A DNA stretch of 33,426 nucleotides, taken from the NCBI GenBank assembly GCA_016098155.1, contig JAAAJB010000349.1, forward strand, positions 3,981 through 37,406. Reading direction: 5' to 3'. The stretch is from Actinomortierella ambigua. Lineage: Eukaryota; Mortierellomycota; Mortierellomycetes; Mortierellales; Mortierellaceae. The notes below the pieces were generated by a model, which worked only from the letters and a program-made list of their open reading frames with translations, made no database searches and was not told where the DNA came from. Every line of letters begins with the position of its first letter. Within the stretch, counting starts at the first letter, position 1. A program made the position numbers and the translations under genes. Below, piece by piece: positions 22,301-31,654 of the stretch.

Positions 22301-22485
22301 TGCAGGTGTGGGTCTTGAAAGTGTTGGTTGTGGGGAGGCAAGGTGGGGGAGAGGGGCTGCATAGACGGCTCTGGTTGGTGCGGCACATGCTGGTCGCCAC
22401 TCCCATTTACCTGGGTTTGTGGGTCGAAGGGAGCATGCTGCAGGGTCCTGTCTGCATGAACCTTGTCGTCTTCATTGTCATCCAT
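16375..22485 (-). CDS. IKS1: IKS1-family serine/threonine protein kinase
   Basis: Eight exons on the minus strand: 21920-22485, 21701-21797, 21484-21567, 21272-21336, 20062-21152, 19790-19943, 18482-19631 and 16375-18084. They join in phase to 1638 codons before the stop, with canonical GT-AG introns (for example GTAAGT after exons 6 and 7). The N-terminus has family features in order: VPYSQEWRVIL + RSPPRGRTVLYNP, a CALCRRPL zinc-knuckle-like motif and FMDSNYFRLL. The kinase domain spans about residues 335-800: LGKGFRGSV (346-354), Lys of YAIKKV (371), HRDLKPPN (569-576), DFG (603-605), APE (629-631) and DMWSLGM. All catalytic residues are present. A low-complexity insert of about 90 residues lies between the hinge and HRDLK. 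The last exon adds a Ser/Arg/Asp-rich region, a hydrophobic pair near 1394-1443, a His run, polyQ and a final membrane segment near 1609-1632. Yeast Iks1 is much shorter; its substrates are poorly known. Confidence 0.9.
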
Positions 22486-23117
22486 TGGTCAATGGAGGTG
22501 GGGTGTTGTGTGGTGAGGTGAGGTTGGGGTGTGAAAAGGGAAGAATAAAAAGGGAAAGGTGGGAAAATGGGAGGACGTGCATATGGACACCGTGTGAGTG
22601 CGAACCCATAAATCCAAAGCCACACGCGTGTCTGGTTTACCGTAGGTCACATTGAAGCATCTACAGAGGTGCCCTGGCTGGTAGCAGGTATCACTGGCAT
22701 TTATTAACAAAAGAAGAGCATCATGGTGGAGAGACGGAACCTACTTGTGTAGAATAAACAGACACGGTGCGAACCCATCGGTCTTCCTGGCCAACAGCAA
22801 AACCTTTTGCATGCATGCATGCCTGTCAGTATCATTTTTGATATGGTTTCCAGTAGCAAGAGCGAAGAAGATCAGATCGCACACATCTTTGAGAAAAACA
22901 GCAAGAAGCTACACCTCGGATATTTGAGCACTTGAAAAAACCAAGTCTACCCCCACCATAAGTATAGTCATTTCTGTAGTAGACCCGTTTCAAGACTCTA
23001 ATATACATCATGTTACGGAGGATTGAAACACTTTCAAACCAGTCGGTGGCTTTGATTCCATCGCTCGGGCTGGCTGGCTGGGGGGACGAGGTTAATGGTC
23101 AAAGGAGGAGGAGGAGC
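22486..23117. promoter_or_regulatory. Divergent promoter region, IKS1 and MED22
   Basis: About 0.6 kb between two genes transcribed away from each other, so it should hold both promoters. A perfect 14-base palindrome of alternating GCAT units lies at 22809-22822. No other known element is clear. An in-frame ATG of MED22 at 23010 would shorten this region. Confidence 0.5.
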
Positions 23118-23886
23118 ATGCCTTTCATTCCAACAACGGAGAACAAACAGGACGACATGGCTGCGCGACCTCCACAAGGATTAGCACAACCTGGCCAGTC
23201 TTCGGCTCAGGCTGCAAGAGCATCATCGCATGCAGCCCATTCTGCTCTGCAGGAGATTGAGGAGGCCTACAACAAACGACTCGATGCAGACATTACGCAG
23301 TTACTCGATTCATTTGGCGACATTGTCCGCGTTGCATCAGTATGTCATTGTCTCTCGCTCCCACTCTTTCAGCCTTCACGCGCTCCTTGGGTTGAACAGG
23401 CTGCTCTTCCAATAGCATGACATATTGACACATTTACTGACCAGGAAATCGCCCCGCTTCTGGATTTTGAATTGTTGCACGCGTGTGCCCTGTGTGTGTA
23501 CATAGATCGCCCACCCGGACAACCCCTCGCAGACAAAGGACAAGTACAGGATTGTGCAAGAGTCCTACCAAGTGCAGGGCCGAGCCACCAACATTGTGCG
23601 CTCAGCAGAGTCGCTTGTTGCCATGCTTGCCGAGCTCAAGCGCATGCTGCTGTTGAACGACACCACCACCCTAGCCCAGATTGCCTCGGATCGCCACAAG
23701 CAGCTGACCAGCAAGAAGACTGCTGTCAAGCAGCGCGTCTTGGCTTTGAAGGAGGAGGTGGATCGCACTGTTTGGGAGCTCGAGCGGGCATACTATGGCG
23801 AAGTTTCTTTGCCGTCATCCTCAATCACGGCCGCAACCACTACCATGGGTGCTATGGCCGCTCCGACCACAGATTCTTCAGCATGA
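23118..23886 (+). CDS. MED22: Mediator complex subunit 22 (head module)
   Basis: Exons 23118-23339 and 23506-23886; the intron begins GTATGT, ends ACATAG and lies in phase. The 200-residue product has the MED22/Srb6 core: EIEEAYNKRLDADITQLLDSF, the intron, then QESYQVQGRATNIVRSAESL, LAELKRMLLLNDT and a coiled-coil ending in ELERAYYGEVS. MED22 pairs with MED11 in the four-helix bundle of the Mediator head that contacts RNA polymerase II and TFIIH. Length and order match metazoan MED22 (about 200). Three in-frame ATGs are possible: 23010 (236 residues), 23118 and 23157 (187 residues, with purine at -3 and G at +4). I chose 23118 as a compromise; 23157 is equally likely. It is divergent from the IKS1 kinase gene. 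Confidence 0.92.
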
Positions 23887-26243
23887 GAGAACGTACATTG
23901 TTTTGTATGAAGCAATACTGCATTGGCTGATGTCACTCAACAAAGAAGGCCTGGTAGGGAAAAAAAAAGAGCGCTAGGCTATCATGTCTTGACGCCTCAT
24001 TTCTCTCTTGAGAAGATGCACTGATCGCTGGCCACCCGCTGTCTTTTTTGTTGTTTTGTTTTGTTTATCGCGCTTGTTCCCTAGGCCGGTCTAACCTCTA
24101 TTTATTGTTCCATTTGTCACTTGTAGCTCTGTCCAGTCATGCTTTATTCACAAAAGAAACCTGTCTTGCACTGCAACGTTACAACGCCTCCTTCTGCTAG
24201 CAGTAAGATCTATTTTTTTCCATCCTTCGGCTCGAAGATTAGGCAAAAAAGTAGCCATCAGCACGAGTCCAAGCTATGACCGACTCTTCCTGTTCATGCG
24301 AGCAGGTCAAGACATTGACAGGAATGTCCAATATACCCTGCATCTTTTTTTTTCTCTCTCTGCCCTCCATCTACTACATTTACTGCCTTGATGTCTAGTG
24401 ACAATTAAACATGCAGCGTTTTTTTTCCAGCAGCGCTGCAGCACCTGCTGAACATAAAACAACAAGTCCTAATCATCCTAGGCTAGGCTTTTTTTTTTCC
24501 CTCCCACTGTTGGTCCAATGTCACAGGACGGAATCGATCAACAGCATACATTGTGAACCAGCAACTTTGCATTTCTGTACTACGACGAGCAAGCAGAGGC
24601 GACAGAAGAAAAAAAAAACGCCCAGTGCGTTTCCCGTAGACTCTTCCCTTTCTCTCTGCCTTTTGTCTCTATCTCTATCTACAGTTCATCGTAAGTGGTG
24701 GTGATCAATGACACGCTCCCCCTCCCCCTTTCAGTCTTCTCTCTCTTTTTTTTTCTGCCTTGCTGTCTCTAGGGTGTTCTATGTACTTGCGCTTTGTTTA
24801 CACCACGCGCGCTTGACTTGCAGCAACATATCTGCGGGTCTGGGCGGAATGGGTGGAGGGGTGGGTGGTGGGGTGAGGGCAAGGTGGTGAGTTTCGCACT
24901 CATGAAATCGCGGATTTGCAGGTTGCAGGGAGAGCAAATGGGTGTTGCCCACCCTCTCGACAGAGTGCTTGCATTTTTCCTTGGTGACCATAGTAAAAGG
25001 GAGGAACGGTATGTCTTCACCGGGAGAAACAACCAACGAAAGACAAGTGTGATATGGTGCCACAACAGCAAAAAAATCACACATACACACAAGAAAGCAC
25101 CCCTGCCCACCCCCCCGCCCCCGCACGCCTGCTTGGCCAAAACGTTATTGAAGTTTTGTACATTTGGTACTCTTTATTTTCATGCGCGGGAAGAGGGCGA
25201 TCTTTTTTACCTCGAATCTACACTCTTGTCTATCTGTCAGTCTGCATGTCGATGTATGTTCCTTGTCTATCTGTCCTGTCTGCCTTTGTCTGTTTCCCCC
25301 CACCCTCCCCACACACGCCTCCTCCCCTTTTGTTGCGTGTGGAAAATGAGGGCTACCCCCCCTCCTCTGTCTCTCGTCAAAAAGTCCATTCTCCCTTCCT
25401 TCCCTTCAATCTCCTCTCCTTGGCCTTCTTCTTCTGCTTCGTTATTCGTCTAATCGTCTCATTCCTTTAATGTCACTATTTTTTTTTGTGTCCACCATTC
25501 TCGTGTGCCCGGACAGCATTTGTTGTATTTCGCTGGAGATACAAAATATTTATTGGCGTATGGTACAGACAACAGGTATACTAAAAGCTCAAAAAAAAAT
25601 ACGATATCGCGTAGAGAGTGGAGAGGTTTGGGTTCAAAAAAAAACGGCATGTGGTATGTGGAGGTGTGAAACTTTTGGCGTCGCGAAAGAGAAAAGAACA
25701 GCAGAGGAGAGAGAGAGAGAGACAGAGAAAGCTGCAGGCAGGCAGGTAGGCAGGCAGGCAGACAGACAACGAGAACTTGGAGGATCGTGCTTCTTCCTCC
25801 CTGTTTTTGTCTGTATGCATCGCCCCCCTCCTCTCTCTCAGACTCTTTTTCTCTCTCTCTCCTCATTATCGTCCTCCCCTACCCTCCCCCTCCTTCTTTC
25901 TCCACCCATTTTCCTCCTCTCCCCCCAAGTTTCTTTCTTCCAATGAAAGGAATTGAAAGGTGGAGGGGGGGGTCGAGGTAGTGGTGATCGGTGGTTGGGT
26001 TGTCTCAAGACTTCTGCCCAATGGTATGGCAGCAAAAAAAAAATAGTGATAATATAGAAACTGAAAAAGCTAGGTATGTCTTGTGTCCTGGGGCCACGAC
26101 GGTGTGTGTGTGATATGCGTGTGTGTGAGTAGGTGAGTGGAGAGAGAGAGAGACTGAAGGTTGGGCAATGTGACCTTTTTTGTGGTTGGTACCCCCCCTG
26201 CCTCAAAAGAATGTGTACATCTGGACAAAAAAAAAAAAAAAGC
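23887..26243. other. Long intergenic region without a supported gene
   Basis: About 2.4 kb between the MED22 stop and the stop of the minus-strand gene at 26244; both genes end here. Several frames are open, the longest at 24794-25453 on +, but their products are rich in the residues expected from pyrimidine runs and match no family I know. The DNA is strongly pyrimidine-rich on + in parts (24640-24780, 25230-25480, 25795-25935), with many T runs. A GGCA tetranucleotide repeat lies at about 25736-25768. An ATG at 24411 starts MQRFFSSSAAAPAEH, which looks like a mitochondrial leader but runs into low-complexity sequence. A non-coding RNA or a gene with short exons cannot be excluded. Confidence 0.4.
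25736..25768. repeat. GGCA tetranucleotide repeat
   Basis: About eight imperfect GGCA/GACA/GGTA units in tandem, preceded by an AG run, in the gene-poor stretch between MED22 and the minus-strand gene at 26244. Confidence 0.8.
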
Positions 26244-27373
26244 TCAGTCCAGCATCTGGCCGTTGAGGATCATGCTTCGCATGGGGCTGCTCGACCGCGA
26301 GGGTCTGTCTGCAGGCTTGTCTGCCTCGAGGTGGGCCTTTGACAGCGGGCCGCGCATTGGGCGTGGCTGATGATCGACTTGGTTCGCCACAGGCGCCATT
26401 GAGCCTGGAGGCGCTGCGGGGCCGGGCTCATTGTGATCCAGCGGATGGGTGGGAGCGTTGATGTTGTTGCTCTTGCCATTGACGATGCCAGCACCGGCCG
26501 TTCGACCCGTGGTCGAAAACTTGCGGAAGAGACCAAGCTTCTCACCCGAAGATGGAGGCGAGGATGAGACCGGGTTGTTCAAGGGCGGCATCATGGACGC
26601 TGGAGGCGATGAACCGGCAAACATGCTGGTGCGTCGACCTCGCACTTCCTCCTTCTGGTAGGAGGAAGGGAGGAGCAGGAGGAGGAAGGGGTGATGGAGG
26701 GACATGTAGAGGAAAGGAGGAAAGAGAAGGGAAGAGTGCACACAATCAGAATATTTTTTTTTTTTTTTTTTACCCAAACCAAACAAAACCAAGAGAAAGA
26801 CAAGACCGAGATAACAACAGTTATTAGTCGTGAACACAGTGTTTTCAGGGTGTTACAGCAACGCACATCATGAGATGACAACATCCACCCTCTTTTTTTT
26901 TTTCCTTTTATTTTGACGAATCTTACCTGTTGGAAAGTAGCATTAGGAGGCGAGCCCACCATCTGATTGAGCTGGTTAAAGCTGCTCGAGAAGCGTCGAT
27001 GCAAAACTGGAATGTTTGAAGATGGACCGGTAGGCAGTCCTCCTCCGGCAGCAATGCTAGGTCCGGGTGCTTGAGCCGGCGAGAGTGGAGCAAAGGCAGC
27101 CGCAAAGGGCGAGGTCTGGGCAGCAGTGGTGGCGGGAACCGTGGTCTGGGTAAAGAATGGGTTGGTGCCAAAGACATTGTTGGTGGTGAAGGAGCGAGGA
27201 GATGTGGCAAGCGTGAAGGACGACGAAATGGATCGCTGGCGCGGGATGGAAATGGACAGCGGCGCCGTAGTGGCCGAAGGGTTGCGCTGGCGTTGGGGGA
27301 TGTCGATGCCGGCGCTCGCAGCAGGGAAACGGTCACCGATAGAAGAGGTGGAGTTGGCACGCTGGTGGGACAT
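26244..27373 (-). CDS. Uncharacterised Ser/Pro-rich protein with RRxS motifs
   Basis: Exons 26927-27373 and 26244-26654 on the minus strand, joined in phase across a 272-nt intron (GTAAGA...TACCAG), giving 285 residues. The start is the ATG at 27373 (MSHQRANSTSSIGDRF). The frame is open further upstream, but that part looks like translated low-complexity UTR. No folded domain, signal peptide or membrane segment is recognised. Composition is Ser/Pro/Thr/Ala/Asn-rich and probably disordered. Several basic-Ser/Thr sites fit basophilic (PKA/AGC-type) kinases: PRQRSISSSF, HRRFSSSFNQL, RGRRTSMF and FRKFSTTGR. Asn-Pro-Phe occurs once (GTNPFFTQ). It ends in RSMILNGQMLD. A regulatory phosphoprotein is a guess; I do not recognise the family. 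Confidence 0.7.
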
Positions 27374-28779
27374 GTTGCCGCTTTGTTGTAGAGGGGAGAG
27401 GTACGGACAAGGAAAAATAAGAAAAAGTAGATAACAAACGTTACTTGAGGATTTCGCACTAGATTTGCGATGTGTGTGGATGGAATCTCTTTGTGTGTGT
27501 GTGTGTGTGCTTTGTTTTATTGTTCTTCGCGCAGGTCGTGGGGAGGTAGGCGTGAAAAAGAAAAAAGAGAAGAAAGAAAGAAAGAAGAATGTGGTAGTGG
27601 GGGAGCACGCTTTTATACACAGGTCTCCGACCTTTGTCCTGTAAGACAAAAGATCACGAGGAGCGAGCGAGAGTGTCTGTTCTTCTTTTGGCTGGTGGAG
27701 GTCTGACAGCCCCAGTCTGTGTGAAGTGTTGCATGGTGGTTGGTGGGGGAACTGCGATAGGGAGGAGGAGGGGAGGGGAGGGGAGGGGAGGGGGACATTG
27801 CACCAAGGCGACCAGAGCCCCACACTCCCTTGGTCTCTTCTCTTGTCCATCTTGAAAGACGCTTTGGGTTCGCTCGCGTCCATATTATCAGTCCGCCCCT
27901 GTCTGCGGCAGCATCACCACACTACCATCAGTACCCAATCATAGACTCGTTTCCAACGCCGTTTTTGTTTGCTCGTGGAGAGAAGCATGTGGGATGGGAT
28001 GCCTGGTTGCTCGCCTTGGATGTTTGTATCAGAGGGGGATGGGGAGGAAGGGGAGGCTTGTTTTTTTCACACCCTGTCGCTCGTTTAACTTGTATGCGCG
28101 TGCGCGCTCTCTCTCACTCTCACACACATACCATCCACCTCTGAAAGGTGGAAGGAAGGAGAAGGAGAAAAAGACAAGAGGTGCGAGCCCTGGTACAAGC
28201 ACTGTTGTAGTACTGTACGTCGAGAGGAAGAAGGGGGGGGGGCAAAGAGAGGAGGAGGGTGCGCACTTGCAGAAAAGCCTCTCTTTCCCTCTCCGCCGTC
28301 CCTTTCTGCTTTCTCGACCTTTTTGTTCCCTTCCCTCCAACATCACCCCTCCCATCCCACCTTTTCTCCTCCCTTCCTCCTTCTCGTTCTCCATCACACG
28401 TACTTTCTCTTTCCGTTCTCGGTGCGTCTCCACCCGAGTCTCACCACACATCCACCTCCCCACTCATACTCTGTCACCCTCATTGACACTCACTCCACCT
28501 TCCAGGTCACCAAAAAAACTGCTTGCCACCAATCCCTGAGAAACACGCCTCCTTATTTTTGCATTCATTCAACAATTCCTCAGCACCCGCCACTACTTTC
28601 CTCCTCCTCACCCTCATTTCGTCTTCCTGGTCCCTTTGCTGTTCCGTTGTTCTGCTCCCTCCCTTTCCTTCTCCCATCGGCACACACGACTCGAGTAAAC
28701 AATCGGCTCCTCCTACCTCTTTACAGAACGATTCGCGTCCTTCATTCGTTTCTTTTTGATTCCTCAGTCGGCCACATCA
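27374..28779. promoter_or_regulatory. Divergent intergenic region with purine/pyrimidine tracts
   Basis: 1.4 kb between two genes transcribed away from each other. Open frames here come from skewed composition. On + the part up to about 28270 has several G/A-rich stretches, including a tandem GGGGA run at 27759-27794. From about 28280 to 28690 it is strongly C/T-rich, as expected for a fungal 5' UTR/promoter before the carrier gene. A GT run is at about 27493-27510. No gene is supported. Confidence 0.5.
27759..27794. other. Tandem GGGGA run, possible G-quadruplex
   Basis: Five consecutive tracts of four or more G separated by single A residues on the + strand, preceded by GGA repeats. This fits the G-quadruplex consensus with one-base loops. 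It lies about 390 bases upstream of the ATG of the minus-strand Ser/Pro-rich gene, so the G-rich strand is the non-coding-side template of that gene. Confidence 0.6.
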
Positions 28780-31181
28780 ATGCCTCCATCACGCGAATGG
28801 TGGGCCAGAAAGCTCCGGTAAGTGTTTTCTTCGTTTCAATACCCTTCCCACAAGTGCCCTCTTGGCTGGATCCTTCCTACCCTACCAACCCACTTTTAAT
28901 CGGGCCGAGTGTGCGTCTCGTTCCCCAATATGAGAGTAGGTCAAGGAAGGGGAAACAAAGGACAGAACAGATAAACAGACTCGGGTATATTGCGGGGTCC
29001 GCAGACCATTGTAGATCGTTCGGAGACGAGTGAGAGAACGGGCAAAGCGTCGTTGGTCAGTTGTCAGCCAAAGAGTACGTGGGCACGAGATGTGTGACAG
29101 AGGGGGTTCATGGCAAAGCTGTGTTTGAAAACATAAACATATTTGTTATATGCGGAGGCGTGCGAAAATTGGCTCCGAGTTCCCCAAAACTGGTTGGCAA
29201 TGCGATAAAACTGATGATCACAAAGATGTCATCAGTTAAAGAGTCCACTGCAACAGCTTCTATTCGCCAACACGCGGAGGGCCAACCGTCTGGTGGTTGC
29301 TGCCAAGAAAGTCCACCTCATACGACAAGAGCTGAGGATACTGGGATTGACAAGGCTGGATGATCCATCCAAGGAGATACTAGTCTCTTTTGTTCGATAA
29401 CGACCCGACCCTTTGCTCTTGTTGCCACTTTCTTTCTCTCTTTCCCCTTCCCTCGCTCCTTCCGTGTCTTTTATTATTATTATCATCCTGGGTTCTGCGT
29501 GAGCGACGACGTTATGCAACATACCAGATGTCTATTGTCTTTTCCTTTTTTGCCGGGGCAAAGAGTCTTGGTCCACGCGTACTCGAGGACAATAAATAGG
29601 TGGCGCGCACCTCTCTGGCCTTCACATCCCTACCCCCCCCCCGCTGACCCCTTCCTCACTCTATTTGATCTTCACACTCTATAGGGAGTCTGATCAACTG
29701 AAGCATACCATTGCTGGCGCAGGCGCAGGCCTCGTCACCTCCATTGTCACTTGCCCACTCGATGTGGTAAAGACAAGACTGCAGAATCAGGGCGTCGCTA
29801 CCGGAGCTCAAAAGTCGTACAAGGGCACTGCAGGTACCAGCAGCAACAGCTTGAATGGCAACAACAGGAAAACATAGTGTCACATAGATTACTCACCAAG
29901 CGCAATCTCTTGCGGGTGTTTGTGTGTGTATTTTTTGTTTTGTTTATTTGTTTGTAGGAACCTTGACACGGATCTGGTCAGAGGAGGGCATTCGTGGTCT
30001 GTACCGCGGACTGGGGCCGACGATATTTGGATATTTGCCAACATGGGCTATTTATTTCACAGCTTACGATTACTTCAAGGATCTGGTGGCGACTCAAACA
30101 GGCAAGTCTACATGCTGCACGACGATCCCTGGGATTTTACGATGTGGATGGAAGAAAGAATGGTGAAAAAGACGGGTGTGCAAAAGGACAGGCCCTGGGG
30201 TTTCGTTGACATGTGCTCCGTGGACATGTTGGCGGGCTAAACTAAACACCCAAACACACAGGCTGCCAACTTTATCATCCAGAAACTACATGAACAACAC
30301 ACGGATAGAGTTGCACTACACACATAAACATCGAGCGCGCGCAAAACATGCTTACCTTCTACCATCCTCTCTTTCTATTTTTATTGTGTTGACTCGACCG
30401 TTGACGACCATCTAGGCCACCCTGAATCGAATCTCTTTGTTTACATTGTGGCAGCCATGTCAGCAGGAGCCACCAGCACCACCATCACCAACCCACTCTG
30501 GGTTATCAAGACGCGCTTCATGACGCAAAACGATCATACACCATATCGCTACAAGAACACTCTGGACGCATTTGTCACTATTTACAGGGTTGAGGGCGTC
30601 AGGGGATTCTACAAGGGACTCGGCTCCTCTCTCATGGGCATCACCCATGTCGCTTTACAGTTTCCACTCTACGAGAAGCTTCGGATATGGCTGAGTATGT
30701 CATTGATAACTTTTGGATTACTACAGTGCATAACATATATATGAATTTGGTGCTTGACAGATGCGCCTTCCTCCTTTCCCCACTCTTTCGGTAACCCAAC
30801 CGCATTGCCTTGGCAATAGGCTAGCCAACTGATTAACACTCTCTAAACTTTCTTATCATTTCAATAGAACCCAAAGACTCTGATCATGTCAGCAGTGGCG
30901 CTATCCTGGCTGCGTCGTCGACATCCAAGATGGCAGCGAGTATTGCAACATACCCCCATGAAGTGATCCGGACACGTCTACAGAACCAGTCAACACATCC
31001 ACCAAAGTACAAGGGTATCATCCATGCATGCCAGCTCATCTACCGCGAAGAGGGTATCCGCGCATTCTACAAGGGCATGCCAACCAATCTGCTGCGGACG
31101 GTTCCTGCTAGCGCCATGACTATTCTGACATACGAGCTGATTGTCGAGCGACTCAACAACCTTACTGCTACCAACACCTGA
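28780..31181 (+). CDS. Mitochondrial carrier, NAD+/nucleotide carrier type
   Basis: Exons 28780-28817, 29685-29833, 29958-30101, 30416-30694 and 30868-31181, joined in phase to 307 residues, the usual SLC25 length. The three carrier repeats are complete: [19 protein letters not shown] and [10 protein letters not shown], each followed by an E/V-G-(I/V)-RGLY/RGFY/RAFYKG box. Trp in the second signature, [16 protein letters not shown] and the final PHEVIRTR are typical of the Ndt1/Ndt2 (YIA6/YEA6) and related pyrimidine-nucleotide or folate/FAD carriers, so NAD+ exchange across the inner membrane is the best guess. The start ATG (28780, [12 protein letters not shown]) is required because only that frame joins exon 2 without a stop. 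Intron 1 is long (867 nt) and holds another possible exon. Intron 3 (30102-30415) uses GC at its 5' end. Confidence 0.9.
28797..29400 (+). CDS. Possible small basic protein using the carrier's first exon
   Basis: A 54-codon open stretch (29236-29400, ending in TAA) lies inside the carrier's first intron. Its translation looks protein-like: [33 protein letters not shown] and [14 protein letters not shown]. The frame has a stop just upstream (TGA at 29215) and no ATG. It would gain a start by splicing: an AG at 29234-29235 (TCATCAG) and the donor at 28818 join ATG-GTG-GGC-CAG (28797-28817, phase 0) to it, giving 61 residues. The carrier uses the same donor but the ATG at 28780, 17 bases earlier. 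The pyrimidine tract before the acceptor is weak. I do not recognise the family. It could also be a chance open frame or part of a retained intron. Confidence 0.4.
30102..30415 (+). other. GC-AG intron in the mitochondrial carrier gene
   Basis: The 5' boundary reads ACAG|GCAAGT, the classic context of a GC donor, and the 3' boundary reads CATCTAG|GCC. Only this choice keeps the frame: it joins ATQTG to HPESNLFVY with a split Gly codon. The nearby GT (GGCAA|GTCTAC) leads to a stop codon in exon 4. Confidence 0.85.
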
Positions 31182-31654
31182 AAAGGACAGATCAGTTGTC
31201 TATCTTGGCGATAAAGACTACCCCCCCCCTGCGACCCCGCTGCATGATCTCTTTTACTCTCTTGCCTCTGTACTGTTCAGGCTCCTACTGTCCGTTCTTT
31301 TTTACATTGCGCTTTATTTTTTTTCCTCCTCCACACCGATACAACCCCTACAATCCACCGCCACCACCGCCACCACCACCCTACCGGACAATCTGATGCT
31401 TGCCCTTGAATGCAAAGATAGAAGAACCAAAAAAAAGCCCAAAAAAAAAGGGTCAACAGCGCAAAATAACGCCACTGGAACAATTCATTGTCTTTACAAG
31501 CAGCATCTCTTTTTTTTTCGCTTTGCTTTGCTTTGCTAGCATCCCAAACCTTTGCATTCTTTTGTCCTTGTCGTAATCTCATAGATTCTCAAAAAAGAAA
31601 AAGAAAGAAATAAAATAAAAAATAAACAATAAATCAATCTTTTAATTCATTGCT
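31182..31654. other. Convergent 3' intergenic region, carrier and UBA gene
   Basis: Both genes end here. The DNA holds a CCA/CCG-type trinucleotide run (about 31355-31382), A runs (31425-31450) and an AT-rich segment with several AATAAA/ATAAAT words (about 31600-31640) that could serve as poly(A) signals on either strand. No gene is supported. Confidence 0.5.

Noticed and set aside
24794..25453. 219-residue open frame on +
   Set aside because: No domain, Cys/Leu/Ser/Pro-rich product of pyrimidine tracts, and no plausible splice partner.
27884..28779. Several open frames on both strands in the divergent intergenic region
   Set aside because: They follow the purine/pyrimidine skew and differ from the coding style of the neighbours.
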